From contig QGUY01000012.1 of the NCBI GenBank assembly GCA_003242315.1, positions 1 to 29,264 of the forward strand: a stretch of DNA of 29,264 nt. The letters are read 5' to 3'. The notes beneath the pieces were generated by a model. The model had not been told where the DNA came from. It was given only the letters and a program-made list of their open reading frames with translations, and did no database searches. The stretch comes from Bacteroidota bacterium. GTDB lineage: Bacteria; Bacteroidota; Bacteroidia; Cytophagales; Cyclobacteriaceae. This document shows positions 8,678 to 16,579 of the stretch, piece after piece. Positions within the stretch are counted from its first letter, which is position 1; every line of letters begins with the position of its first letter. The position numbers were made by a program, and so were the translations under genes.

Positions 8678-11600
8678 ATGAAGTACAGAAGCGTAACATT
8701 AGCCGCGATTTTGCTTTTATCCGGGGTAGCGTTTGAAGGGCTGGCACAAAAGGCCAACGAGGCGTTCGGGAAAAACCGCATCCAATACCGTCAGTTCAAT
8801 TGGCAGTACCTTAGTGGCGAGAACTTTGACGTCTATTACTACGACAACCGGCGCGATGTTGCTACGGAGGCGCTGGAATTCCTCGAAGGCGAATTCGATC
8901 GCATCACGGACATTATTGGCTATCCCCCCTATTTCAAAACCAAAGTCTTTGTCTACAACTCGCTGACGGACCTCCGTCAGAGCAATGTGGGACTCAATCG
9001 CACCGTGTTCACCATCGGAGGTGAAACCGAGTTCATCAAGCCATACGTGGAAGTTGCTCACCTCGGCAACATTCAGGATTTCAAGGAGGAGCTTCTCTAT
9101 CGCATCAGCGACCTGCTTGTCAATGAGATGATGTTTGGAGGAACACTAAAGGACATCTTCCAAAGTTCGCTTCTCCTGAATCTGCCTGAGTGGTTTGTCG
9201 ATGGTGCGTCGTATTACGTGGCGAAAGGGTGGACGACCGAAATGGACGACTTCATCCGGCAATTCCTGCAAACCAGAAGGTCGCGCAAACTCGGCAAACT
9301 GACGGGTACAGAGGCAGCCCTTGCCGGACAGTCGATGTGGAACTTCATCGCTGAAAAGTACGGCAAGAGTTATATTCAGAACATCCTGAACTATACACGA
9401 CTTACCCGCAACGAAGAAAAAAGCATCAACCTCACCCTTGGCATCTCCTTCAAGCAGCTCATGGCCGAATGGGAGAACTTTTATTCATCCATGGGCGCAT
9501 CAGTTGAGAAGTCGTATGTATCGCTGAATACAACAACAAAACTGACTCCACGTCATAACAAGACTACGCGTTTTACAACAGTAAAGCTTAGTCCCGATGG
9601 GCGATACCTCGCTTACGCTGAGAATGACCGCGGACGTTTTATCGTCAAGGTTCTCGAAATCGGAACCAACAAGGAAAAGGTTATACTGTCGGGAGGTTCA
9701 AAAGTTGTCAACCAACGGGTGGATTATCAGCAACCACTCATCAGCTGGGCGGACGATCATACGCTGGGCGTAATCGGACTCAAGCAAGGCCAGTATGTTT
9801 TCTGGCTGTACGACCTGAGCACGAGGTCGAAGATTCCCCGCGAAATGGACCGCTTCAGCAATGTGCGCAGCTTCGACTTCTCAAGTAATGGTCGACTGGT
9901 AGTGCTTAGCGCCGACTTTGAAGGTCAAAACGACCTCTTCCTCGTGAGTTCAAGACGCGACCGGGTAAGGAGATTGACGAACGACGTTTACGACGACCTG
10001 GATCCGAGTTTTGTCCCCGGCACCAACTCGATCGTCTTCAGTTCCAACCGGACAACTGATACGCTGATCAACGCAAAGAAAATTCCTATCGCTCAACTCA
10101 CAGACAATTTCAATTTGTTTGTGTTTGACCTGGACACAACCACTACCGTCCTCTCGCGCATCACCAACACGGTGAGCAAGGACTTCGCGCCGTTGGCGAT
10201 GGATAGCGACAACATCATTTACCTCAGTGATCAGCGTGGCATCATTAACTTGTTCAGATACAACAGAAAGACGTCGATCTATTCGCAGCTGACAAACTTC
10301 TCTAGCAGCATTAAGGACTACGACCTCAACTTCCAGACTTCAAGCCTCGCCGTAATTGCCACCAACGACCTCAAGGAAAACATATTTTATACCACCGGCT
10401 TTGACGTCGACCGTCAGGTGTTCACGCCTGCTACGCGAAGGACGGAACTTCAGCAAGCTCGCACAATCCAGGAACGCAGACGGCAAACCCAGGAGAATCG
10501 GAGCATGAGCATCAAAGATCTGCTCAACCAGCGGCTTCGTGGCGGTGCTGAGGACACCGCCCGGACTGAGCCGGAACCCGCTCCTCAACCCGAACTTCCG
10601 CCGGCCGCGCAAGACACCGTGACCCGGTCGTTTGAAGTTCCTGCAGACAGCACGGTCGTGCCTGCGGATAGTGTGCCGGCGCCTGGTATTGCTATCGACT
10701 CCGTTGCCGTCAGACCGGATACCCTGGCAGTGACGGGCGCGCCCGCCGACACGGTCGTCGTTGTCGAAGAAAAAGCCGAACCCGCCAACGAGGGCATTGT
10801 TAATACTGACGATTATCAATTTGAAGAAGAGCCTGTCCGCGAAACCCAACCCGGCCAAACCTTCCTCACCCGCTTTGCCAAAGCGCGGGAGAGAAGTCGT
10901 ATCACGGGACCGTTCCCCTATGAATCCAAGTTCAGCGCCGACAACCTGATCACATCCATTGTCATTGACCCCCTTAGAGGATTGGGTATTTTGATCGAGA
11001 CGCAGATGAATGACATGATGGAAAACTACCGGTTCTTCGGTGGCATCATGACTACTATCGACCTGCGGAACAGCGATGCGTATGCGGAATTCCAATATCT
11101 CCCCGCATTCATCGATTTTAGTGCGCGTCTGGACCGGAGAGCGATCATGCGTCGCCCGAGAAGCAGCGAAGCAAGCATTTACAACTACAGCCTCCACAAA
11201 CTGGAATTCGGAGCGTCAATGCCATTGAGCGACAGGGCCCGAATATCTGTCAAGCCCCTCTTCGAAATAGCTCGTTCAGTGAACCTGGGTTCGGACAACC
11301 TTCCGCAGTCAAACCTCCGCGAGAAGCCTATCAACAATTATTATGGCGGAGTTCGTGCCGAATTGGTGTATGATAACTCGATAGCGAGTGGCATGAACAT
11401 CATCGAGGGCACGCGTGGCAAGATTGCGTTCGTCCATCATCAGGGGATGAACAACGAAGACCTCAGCTTCAGCCAGGCTTATATCGACATCCGCCACTAT
11501 CAGAAGATCTATAAGGAGATTGTGTTTGCCGTTCGCGGATTCGGAGGTACCTTCTTTGGCCGGTCTCCCAAGTTGTACCTGATGGGAGGTATGGACAACT

Positions 11601-12103
11601 GGTTCTTTAACGAAAGCAGGGAAGAGGGTACAACGAGCGAAGGCGAGCCTAATCCGCTCGGCGTCTATCGCGAGAATCAGGATATCCTGTTCATGGAGTA
11701 TGCTACCGGACTACGTGGCTTCGACTATGCCACGCTGTTTGGTAACAGTGTGATGATGTTCAACGCGGAACTTCGTGTCCCGATCGCTCGGGCGCTGGCT
11801 GGCGGGCCAATATCTTCCAACTTCTTCCGCAATATGCAGCTTACCGCATTTTACGATATGGGCACTTGCTGGTCCGGCGAAGCACCATTTGATTCCCAAA
11901 ACAGCGTGAGCTACAAGGTCGTCAGAGGCGGACCCTTCCAGGCACAGCTGAAGAACTTCCTTAACCCCTGGCTGTATAGCTATGGTGTTGGCTTCCGCTC
12001 CGTTATGTTGGGTTATTACCTGAAGTTTGATCTCGCCTGGCCTGTAGAGAATTTCAAAGTCGGGGAACCCAGGCTGATGGCCACGATCGGCTTCGACTTC
12101 TGA
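8678..12103 (+). CDS. Large outer-membrane protein: MA-like domain, TolB-type propeller, Omp85-like barrel
   Basis: 1141 residues from the ATG at 8678, 5 bp after the oxidoreductase stop. An upstream GTG/ATG-type extension would overlap that gene, and the chosen start gives a signal peptide ending near GLAQ. Residues about 25-275 resemble the peptidase-MA (gluzincin) fold, with 'LPEWFVDGASYYV' at about 170-182, but the expected HExxH is absent ('LYRISDLLVNE' stands there). Residues about 290-600 hold PD40/TolB repeats ('LSPDGRYLAYAE', 'DPSFVPGTNSIVFSS'). Residues about 610-720 are a Pro/Asp/Thr/Val-rich linker. Residues about 725-1141 are beta-barrel-like, with 'GLRGFDY' near 1011 resembling the (V/I)RG(F/Y) loop of Omp85 proteins and a terminal 'TIGFDF' with the C-terminal aromatic of outer-membrane proteins. 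Usually annotated only as a TolB-like or PD40 protein; function unknown. Confidence 0.8.
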   Translation: MKYRSVTLAAILLLSGVAFEGLAQKANEAFGKNRIQYRQFNWQYLSGENFDVYYYDNRRDVATEALEFLEGEFDRITDIIGYPPYFKTKVFVYNSLTDLRQSNVGLNRTVFTIGGETEFIKPYVEVAHLGNIQDFKEELLYRISDLLVNEMMFGGTLKDIFQSSLLLNLPEWFVDGASYYVAKGWTTEMDDFIRQFLQTRRSRKLGKLTGTEAALAGQSMWNFIAEKYGKSYIQNILNYTRLTRNEEKSINLTLGISFKQLMAEWENFYSSMGASVEKSYVSLNTTTKLTPRHNKTTRFTTVKLSPDGRYLAYAENDRGRFIVKVLEIGTNKEKVILSGGSKVVNQRVDYQQPLISWADDHTLGVIGLKQGQYVFWLYDLSTRSKIPREMDRFSNVRSFDFSSNGRLVVLSADFEGQNDLFLVSSRRDRVRRLTNDVYDDLDPSFVPGTNSIVFSSNRTTDTLINAKKIPIAQLTDNFNLFVFDLDTTTTVLSRITNTVSKDFAPLAMDSDNIIYLSDQRGIINLFRYNRKTSIYSQLTNFSSSIKDYDLNFQTSSLAVIATNDLKENIFYTTGFDVDRQVFTPATRRTELQQARTIQERRRQTQENRSMSIKDLLNQRLRGGAEDTARTEPEPAPQPELPPAAQDTVTRSFEVPADSTVVPADSVPAPGIAIDSVAVRPDTLAVTGAPADTVVVVEEKAEPANEGIVNTDDYQFEEEPVRETQPGQTFLTRFAKARERSRITGPFPYESKFSADNLITSIVIDPLRGLGILIETQMNDMMENYRFFGGIMTTIDLRNSDAYAEFQYLPAFIDFSARLDRRAIMRRPRSSEASIYNYSLHKLEFGASMPLSDRARISVKPLFEIARSVNLGSDNLPQSNLREKPINNYYGGVRAELVYDNSIASGMNIIEGTRGKIAFVHHQGMNNEDLSFSQAYIDIRHYQKIYKEIVFAVRGFGGTFFGRSPKLYLMGGMDNWFFNESREEGTTSEGEPNPLGVYRENQDILFMEYATGLRGFDYATLFGNSVMMFNAELRVPIARALAGGPISSNFFRNMQLTAFYDMGTCWSGEAPFDSQNSVSYKVVRGGPFQAQLKNFLNPWLYSYGVGFRSVMLGYYLKFDLAWPVENFKVGEPRLMATIGFDF

Positions 12104-12222
12104 TTGCATGTCCTGATGATTGCGGACACGTTCAGCTATACGGTCAAGTAACATAAGCTATCACAGTTGGCCAATACAGGTCATTATGAATAGAACAATA
12201 GTTGAGACAGTTTAAATAATAC

Positions 12223-12248
12223 TAGAGACGTTGCATGCAACGTCTCTA
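12223..12248. repeat. Perfect 26-bp palindrome
   Basis: The left half reads TAGAGACGTTGCA and the right half is its exact reverse complement, with no unpaired centre. It could form a cruciform or a 12-bp RNA hairpin with a tiny loop. From memory, very similar palindromes occur in many copies between genes in Bacteroidota and cyanobacteria; I cannot confirm that here. Confidence 0.9.
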
Positions 12249-12316
12249 CATGGATAATTCGCGCACATGGGACAATCCGCCTACATAGATAATCCCATCT
12301 ACATGAACAATCCATC
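12246..12316. repeat. Four degenerate 17-18-bp tandem units
   Basis: Units at 12246-12263, 12264-12280, 12281-12298 and 12299-12316 follow the pattern CTACATGGATAATCCNNN: each has ACAT near its left end and AAT(T/C)C further right. The first unit begins within the right arm of the palindrome. The second unit is 17 bp, so the array is not one continuous reading frame and is unlikely to encode a repeat protein. Confidence 0.7.
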
Positions 12317-12442
12317 CAATAGGTGGTCACTATGGACCTATGTGAAGTCTATCTTTCCTTTGTGGTTCATTAAATCTCTAAACAACCCTAACCGATTACC
12401 CGACTGCTAATTACTTCCTACCATTCATCGATAACTCCCGGT

Positions 12443-12461
12443 CCCTGAGCTTGTCGAAGGG
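12443..12461. repeat. Short interspersed inverted repeat, CCCTGAGCTTGTCGAAGGG
   Basis: The ends CCCT and AGGG pair, and the inner GAGC/TCGA part is imperfectly self-complementary. The same core (on the other strand TTCGACAAGCTCAGG) is, from memory, a common dispersed sequence between genes of many bacteria. Only one copy is seen in this window. Confidence 0.55.
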
Positions 12462-12530
12462 CTATGCTTCAATCCCCTTCAATATTTTCCTTAACTTGGT
12501 CTCCCGGGACGTCCAACAATCCCCAGTGAT

Positions 12531-13412
12531 ATGATAAAGTCCATGACTGGCTTTGGCCAGGCTATATACGATAACGGCACGGCGCAACTCAGCATAGAAG
12601 TCAAGAGTCTGAATTCAAAGTTTTTCGATCTCACCTTGCGGGTTCCAAAGGCCTTTGCCGATCGCGAACTTGAATTGCGTAATATCCTTAGTGAAAAATT
12701 AGAGCGGGGAAAGGTGTCGGTGACTTTGGAATACGTGAGAACGGCCGATGACGAAATCCGGCAATCGTATAACAGTGCCCTTTTCAAGAGTTACTTCAAG
12801 GAGTTAAAATACCTCGCGGATGAAGTAGGAGTTTCCGCGATGGATACCATTTTCAGCCTGGCCTTAGCATCACCGGATGTTGTCCAGGTTCGACTGCGGG
12901 ATGAAGTCTCAGAGGAAGAGTGGCAATGGGTCCGCAAGGCATTTCTTGAGGTCATCGATAAGTGTGACTCCTTCCGTGTCCAGGAGGGCAAATCGCTACA
13001 CAATATGCTGGCCGAATGCTGTGCAAAAATCCGCGAGAACCTCAAGCAGATCGAAGCGCTCGACCCTGAAAGGGTGGCACGCATCCGCGAGCGGCTCAAG
13101 ACCAACGCTGCATCATACCTGGTTGACAATGGATTTGATGCTAATCGTCTTGAACAGGAAATTTTGTACTACATCGAGAAGCTGGATATCAACGAGGAAA
13201 AAGTTCGGTTGAAAACGCACCTCGACTATTTCATGGAAACGCTTGACGCACCGCAGTCAAGTGGAAAGAAGCTGGCCTTCATTTCTCAGGAAATCGGACG
13301 CGAGATCAATACCATCGGGTCAAAGGCTAATGACGCAGCCATCCAGAAACACGTGGTGGTGATGAAAGAGGAACTGGAAAAGATCAAGGAGCAACTTAAC
13401 AACGTGCTCTGA
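12531..13412 (+). CDS. yicC: YicC/YloC family endoribonuclease
   Basis: 293 residues, the usual length. It opens with the family signature 'MIKSMTGFGQA' and the 'EVKSLNSKFFDL' strand, and ends in the DUF1732 region, where 'LAFISQEIGREINTIGSKAND' is almost invariant. E. coli YicC and its relatives are reported to be endoribonucleases acting on RNA, and the E. coli protein is linked to turnover of the small RNA RyhB; the target in this organism is unknown. Cytoplasmic. The start at ATG 12531 is set by the conserved N-terminus. It stands alone on its strand after the repeat-bearing spacer and converges on the arginase-fold gene with only 3 bp between the two stop codons. Confidence 0.95.
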   Translation: MIKSMTGFGQAIYDNGTAQLSIEVKSLNSKFFDLTLRVPKAFADRELELRNILSEKLERGKVSVTLEYVRTADDEIRQSYNSALFKSYFKELKYLADEVGVSAMDTIFSLALASPDVVQVRLRDEVSEEEWQWVRKAFLEVIDKCDSFRVQEGKSLHNMLAECCAKIRENLKQIEALDPERVARIRERLKTNAASYLVDNGFDANRLEQEILYYIEKLDINEEKVRLKTHLDYFMETLDAPQSSGKKLAFISQEIGREINTIGSKANDAAIQKHVVVMKEELEKIKEQLNNVL

Positions 13413-13415
13413 GAT

Positions 13416-14576
13416 TTACATCAGTTTCGCGAGTGTGTTGATATACCGTTCAGGCAACTCACCCTTGATCGCAGTTTGGTAGTCGTTATAGCTGCAGGGT
13501 ACGAGGCTGTTCCTGGAGTACCGTTCAACGCCATTCGGATAGGGCACTTCCATCCACCACTTATCGCTTAGCTTGCTCTTGTAAAATGCCAGCGTCTCGG
13601 TTTCACCGGGAAGCGTAACGACGTACTTCAGAAAATCCATACTCCTGAAGCTGATGTCATTCTTCCGATGGTTGAAACCCTCAATGAAATACCAGATCAT
13701 CGTAGCCACTACAAACGCCGTCTTGCGCTGCTCGTCGTCAAGGTCGGGGTTGTATTCATAGAATCCAATCGAGCTTAGCTTCTCGTTGAGCCCGGCATAC
13801 CAGCAGATTTGACATGCGTCTTCACCTGACAGACCGAAAGGTAACGCTCTGCTGTTGCCCGGTGCGTCGCCGGAACGAATGGCGGTAATGTCGAAAGACA
13901 CCAGGTCAGCCCCTCTTACCGTTGGTTCGATCTCGGCCATGTTAGACCGCATCTGTCCAACGCGGAACGCTTCAAAGTAGAGCTTTTCCAGAACCGCCAC
14001 AGAGTTTGGATCGATAAGGTAACTCTGGTAGGCCAGGTGGGTATAGCTGAAAAGATAGTTGGGCTCGTGCAGCAGGATGCGGTGAATGTGTTTACGGTTG
14101 GGCAGCGCTTCGGACCCTTCCTCCAGATCGAGATAGGCATCCACATTGAGGAAGCTTACAAGCTTCTCCATGCTTTCGTAGGCCGTGTATTGCCCATAGT
14201 CCAGATCCTGGCTGCCGCCGATAACGATGGGCAGCACGTTGTTCTCAAGCAGGATGCGGCATACTTCGCTTACGCGGACGCACGATTCGTCGGCGTCAAC
14301 GCCGGGATTCAGGTTTCCCAGGTCGACAATGCGCGCGCCGCCCTTACCGCGCTTGAGGCGATACAGCTTCTTGCGAATCTCGTCCGGACCCGCAGTCGAG
14401 CTGGTGCCGGTTTCCGATCCCCGGCTGTCGCCAATTCCGAACAGCGCGATCCGGGCACCCCGATAGTCGGGCATTTTGTCGCCAAAGACGTTGATGCTCC
14501 TGAAGAATGACGACGCTGAATCGATCCCTTCGTATACCGACTCGTCAACGGGAGAAAAAAAGATCGTAAGGTCCAT
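13416..14576 (-). CDS. Arginase/formimidoylglutamase-fold protein with altered metal site
   Basis: 386 residues from ATG 14574-14576; a TTG 14 codons upstream is less likely. It follows the ureohydrolase fold, but the metal-binding residues are changed. The GGxHxxxxG loop is 'GGSQDLDYG' (His to Gln at 123). The DAHxD loop is 'DAYLD' at 146-150 (His to Tyr). The SxDxDxxDP loop is 'SFDITAIRSGDAPG', which keeps the first aspartate but not the second. Bacteroidota proteins of this kind are often named formimidoylglutamase by similarity. With these losses a normal two-manganese site is improbable, so the enzyme name should not be taken over. No histidine-degradation genes lie nearby. It is divergent from the histidine kinase gene, separated by 160 bp. 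Confidence 0.82.
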   Translation of the reverse strand: MDLTIFFSPVDESVYEGIDSASSFFRSINVFGDKMPDYRGARIALFGIGDSRGSETGTSSTAGPDEIRKKLYRLKRGKGGARIVDLGNLNPGVDADESCVRVSEVCRILLENNVLPIVIGGSQDLDYGQYTAYESMEKLVSFLNVDAYLDLEEGSEALPNRKHIHRILLHEPNYLFSYTHLAYQSYLIDPNSVAVLEKLYFEAFRVGQMRSNMAEIEPTVRGADLVSFDITAIRSGDAPGNSRALPFGLSGEDACQICWYAGLNEKLSSIGFYEYNPDLDDEQRKTAFVVATMIWYFIEGFNHRKNDISFRSMDFLKYVVTLPGETETLAFYKSKLSDKWWMEVPYPNGVERYSRNSLVPCSYNDYQTAIKGELPERYINTLAKLM

Positions 14577-14736
14577 AGCCAGGGGTATAAACGGGTTGAA
14601 TATAGAATTTTCGCTCAACTTCCCCGGGCATGGGTTGACAATTCATCCCTAAAATTTGACTGCCTGACCTGTAAAAAGTCCAAACTCGCCTCCATTCCCG
14701 GCCAAAGCCATCAAAATTTATAATATTGGTCTGATT

Positions 14737-16467
14737 GTGAGTCAATTACTAGTCCAAACCAAACTTACACTTAAGTATGATCTTGATCTTAAGATCATAC
14801 TGTTTGCCGTCTTGTACTACATCGCGGCACGGCTTGGCTACTTCTTATCGTTTCAGGACACCACAGCGCTTCCTGCCTGGCCACCGTCCGGGATTGCGTT
14901 TGCGTTGATTCTCCTGATGGGCCGGGTTACGTGGCCGGGTATCACTATTGGTGCGCTCATTGCCAACATCATGGCGTACTGGAATACGCCCGACGTCCCG
15001 GCGCAGACCGTCATCGCGGTCAGCAGCTGTATCGCAGTAGGCCATACGTTGGAGGCGCTCATCGGCAACTATCTGATCCGTCACTGGATCCGCGACGACT
15101 ATCCGTTCCGCAATGCACGGAACGCGTTTCGCTTTCTTTTCGTCACCCTCCTGATGGCCGTGGCAGGTGCCAGCATTGGTACTTCCGGACTCATGCTGTT
15201 TGGCCTCCTCCCTGAAGAACGTCTTCTTCAGTCGGCGCTCTCCTGGTGGGTGGGCAACGTCGTCGGTATACTCCTGTTTACTCCCTTTGTGCTGGCGCTG
15301 GTTCGCGGCCGCCGCATCACGTTCAACCTCGAAAAGGGAATCGAGATTACTGTATTCCTGGCGGGAATAGCCGGGCTCTACATGCTGCTGCAAGTTGACT
15401 ACATGGCAGAAACAATCGGTCGGGCGCTTCCTTTCCTTATCCTGCCCTTCCTGCTGTGGCTTGCTTTCCGCTTCGACCTGATCGTCGCGATAACGGGTGT
15501 GCTTCTCGCATCCCTTTTTGCAATCTACCTGACGATCAACAGGGAAGGGCCTTTTGTATTATCGGAGTCGTCAAACTCCATGCTCCTCCTTCAGATATTC
15601 ATCGGCGTTACGAGCATATCGACCATCATCCTTTCGGCAACCGTGCGTGAAAGGCTTACGGTGCAGCGAGAGCTGCAGACGTTCAACAGCAACCTCGAGA
15701 CTATGGTACTGGACCGCACGAAGGAACTGAATGAAGAAATCAGAACACGCCGACTCGCCGAGGAGAAGCTTCGCAAGACGAACGAGGAACTGAGCAAGAG
15801 AAACGCCGAACTCGACAACTTTGTCTACAGCGTCTCGCACGATCTTCGTGCACCGATTGCATCTGTGCTGGGATTGATAAACCTCGTTCGCAAAGACAAG
15901 GATCCAAAAATGCGGGAGATGTATCTTGATATGATCTACCGTAGCGCGCAGCAGCAGGATCACTTCATCAAAGAGATACTGGATCAGTCGCGCAACTCCC
16001 GGCTGGAAATCAACCGCGAGGAGGTGTACTTCGAACCTCTGATTGCTGAAACCTTTGAACAACTGAACCTGGCGTTCGTCAACGAAAAGGTGAAGAAGCA
16101 CGTGACCGTTCACCAGGATGGTCCTTTCTATAGCGACCGATGGAGGCTCAAGGTAATCCTCAGCAACATTATCTCGAATTCGATCCGTTATCGAAATGGC
16201 AGAGATCCTGAGATACGTGTCAACGTTCGCGCGAATCAGGATCGTGTGCAGGTTTCAATAGAGGACAATGGCCGCGGCATTGCCAAGGAACATCTGCCCA
16301 AGGTATGCAAGATGTTTTATCGTGCCACCGACGATGGGCATGGCTCAGGGCTCGGCCTTTACATCGCAAAGGAGGCTGTTGAAAAACTCAATGGTTCGCT
16401 CAATATCACGTCACGCGAAGGCGAAGGAACTACCGTCAACCTCGAAATACCCATGATGAGGGCCTAG
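14737..16467 (+). CDS. Membrane sensor histidine kinase with MASE1 domain
   Basis: 576 residues. Residues about 18-305 form a MASE1 integral-membrane sensor of about eight to nine helices, with the diagnostic 'WPPSGIAFALILLMG' at about 48-62 and 'WPGITIGALIAN' after it. A coiled coil (about 305-360) leads to the HisKA H-box 'YSVSHDLRAPIA' with H368 as the phospho-acceptor. The ATPase domain has the N box 'LSNIISNSIRYRN', G1 'EDNGRGI' and G2 'GSGLGLYIAK'. No receiver domain is attached and no response regulator gene is next to it, so it is an orphan kinase here. The ligand of MASE1 is unknown. The start is GTG at 14737; no in-frame ATG precedes the first membrane helix. A strong terminator follows. 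Confidence 0.93.
   Translation: MSQLLVQTKLTLKYDLDLKIILFAVLYYIAARLGYFLSFQDTTALPAWPPSGIAFALILLMGRVTWPGITIGALIANIMAYWNTPDVPAQTVIAVSSCIAVGHTLEALIGNYLIRHWIRDDYPFRNARNAFRFLFVTLLMAVAGASIGTSGLMLFGLLPEERLLQSALSWWVGNVVGILLFTPFVLALVRGRRITFNLEKGIEITVFLAGIAGLYMLLQVDYMAETIGRALPFLILPFLLWLAFRFDLIVAITGVLLASLFAIYLTINREGPFVLSESSNSMLLLQIFIGVTSISTIILSATVRERLTVQRELQTFNSNLETMVLDRTKELNEEIRTRRLAEEKLRKTNEELSKRNAELDNFVYSVSHDLRAPIASVLGLINLVRKDKDPKMREMYLDMIYRSAQQQDHFIKEILDQSRNSRLEINREEVYFEPLIAETFEQLNLAFVNEKVKKHVTVHQDGPFYSDRWRLKVILSNIISNSIRYRNGRDPEIRVNVRANQDRVQVSIEDNGRGIAKEHLPKVCKMFYRATDDGHGSGLGLYIAKEAVEKLNGSLNITSREGEGTTVNLEIPMMRA
14774..14801 (+). other. Inverted repeat inside the 5' end of the kinase gene
   Basis: An 11-base arm AGTATGATCTT (14774-14784) is matched exactly by its complement at 14791-14801, with the loop GATCTT. 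It begins 38 bases inside the coding region, where a hairpin in the mRNA could affect early elongation or be a protein-binding operator. The match is exact; the role is unknown. Confidence 0.6.
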
Positions 16468-16507
16468 ACGTACAAGATACTTTTTAGGGTGGTTTGTTTT
16501 AGGTTTG

Positions 16508-16537
16508 AAAGGGGGGCCAAAAGCCCCTCTTTCTTTG
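16508..16537 (+). terminator. Rho-independent terminator of the histidine kinase gene
   Basis: A 10-bp stem (AAAGGGGGGC at 16508-16517 with GCCCCTCTTT at 16523-16532, one G-U pair) has a CAAAA loop and is followed by a T-rich run. It lies 41 bp after the kinase stop codon. On the other strand the arm gives only a short T-run, so activity toward the barrel gene is possible but weaker. Confidence 0.85.
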
Positions 16538-16569
16538 GTGTTTACGTGTTTACGTGCGTACGTGTTTAC
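16538..16569. repeat. Four tandem 8-bp units GTGTTTAC
   Basis: Units at 16538-16545, 16546-16553, 16554-16561 (GTGCGTAC, two differences) and 16562-16569, followed by a partial GTGAGA. The array fills the gap between the kinase terminator and the stop codon of the convergent barrel gene. A slippage-prone microsatellite or a binding array for a dimeric protein (repeated ACGT core) are both possible. Confidence 0.8.
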
Positions 16570-16579
16570 GTGAGAGTAA

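Larger units (their letters stand above)
12104..12530. other. Non-coding repeat-bearing spacer (427 bp)
   Basis: No gene is supported between the barrel-protein stop and yicC. The stretch is richer in A+T than its neighbours. From left to right it holds a weak hairpin just after the stop (TGTCC...GGACA, about 12108-12127, without a T-run), a perfect palindrome at 12223-12248, four degenerate 18-bp units running out of it, an unstructured stretch, and a short quasi-palindromic repeat at 12443-12461. No promoter matching TTTG...TAnnTTTG was found for yicC. Confidence 0.7.

Noticed and set aside
10340..11197. Long open frame opposite the large barrel gene (285 codons)
   Set aside because: It is antisense to a clear coding region and has no family resemblance; the codon bias of the real gene explains it.
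12246..12316. CRISPR-like array in the yicC spacer
   Set aside because: Units are 17-18 bp, adjacent and degenerate, with no spacers and no cas genes nearby.
12301..12411. 35-codon ORF (ATG at 12303) in the repeat spacer
   Set aside because: It begins within the repeat array, has no supporting promoter, and its composition gives no sign of selection; kept as chance.
14037..14510. Open frame of 157 codons opposite the arginase-fold gene
   Set aside because: Antisense shadow with low-complexity composition and no start context.
14720..14736. TAATATTG as -7 element of the histidine kinase
   Set aside because: One mismatch, no upstream TTTG, and it would put the transcription start at the GTG itself.
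15571..16113. Open frame of 180 codons opposite the histidine kinase gene
   Set aside because: It covers the H-box and coiled coil in antisense; a coding shadow.
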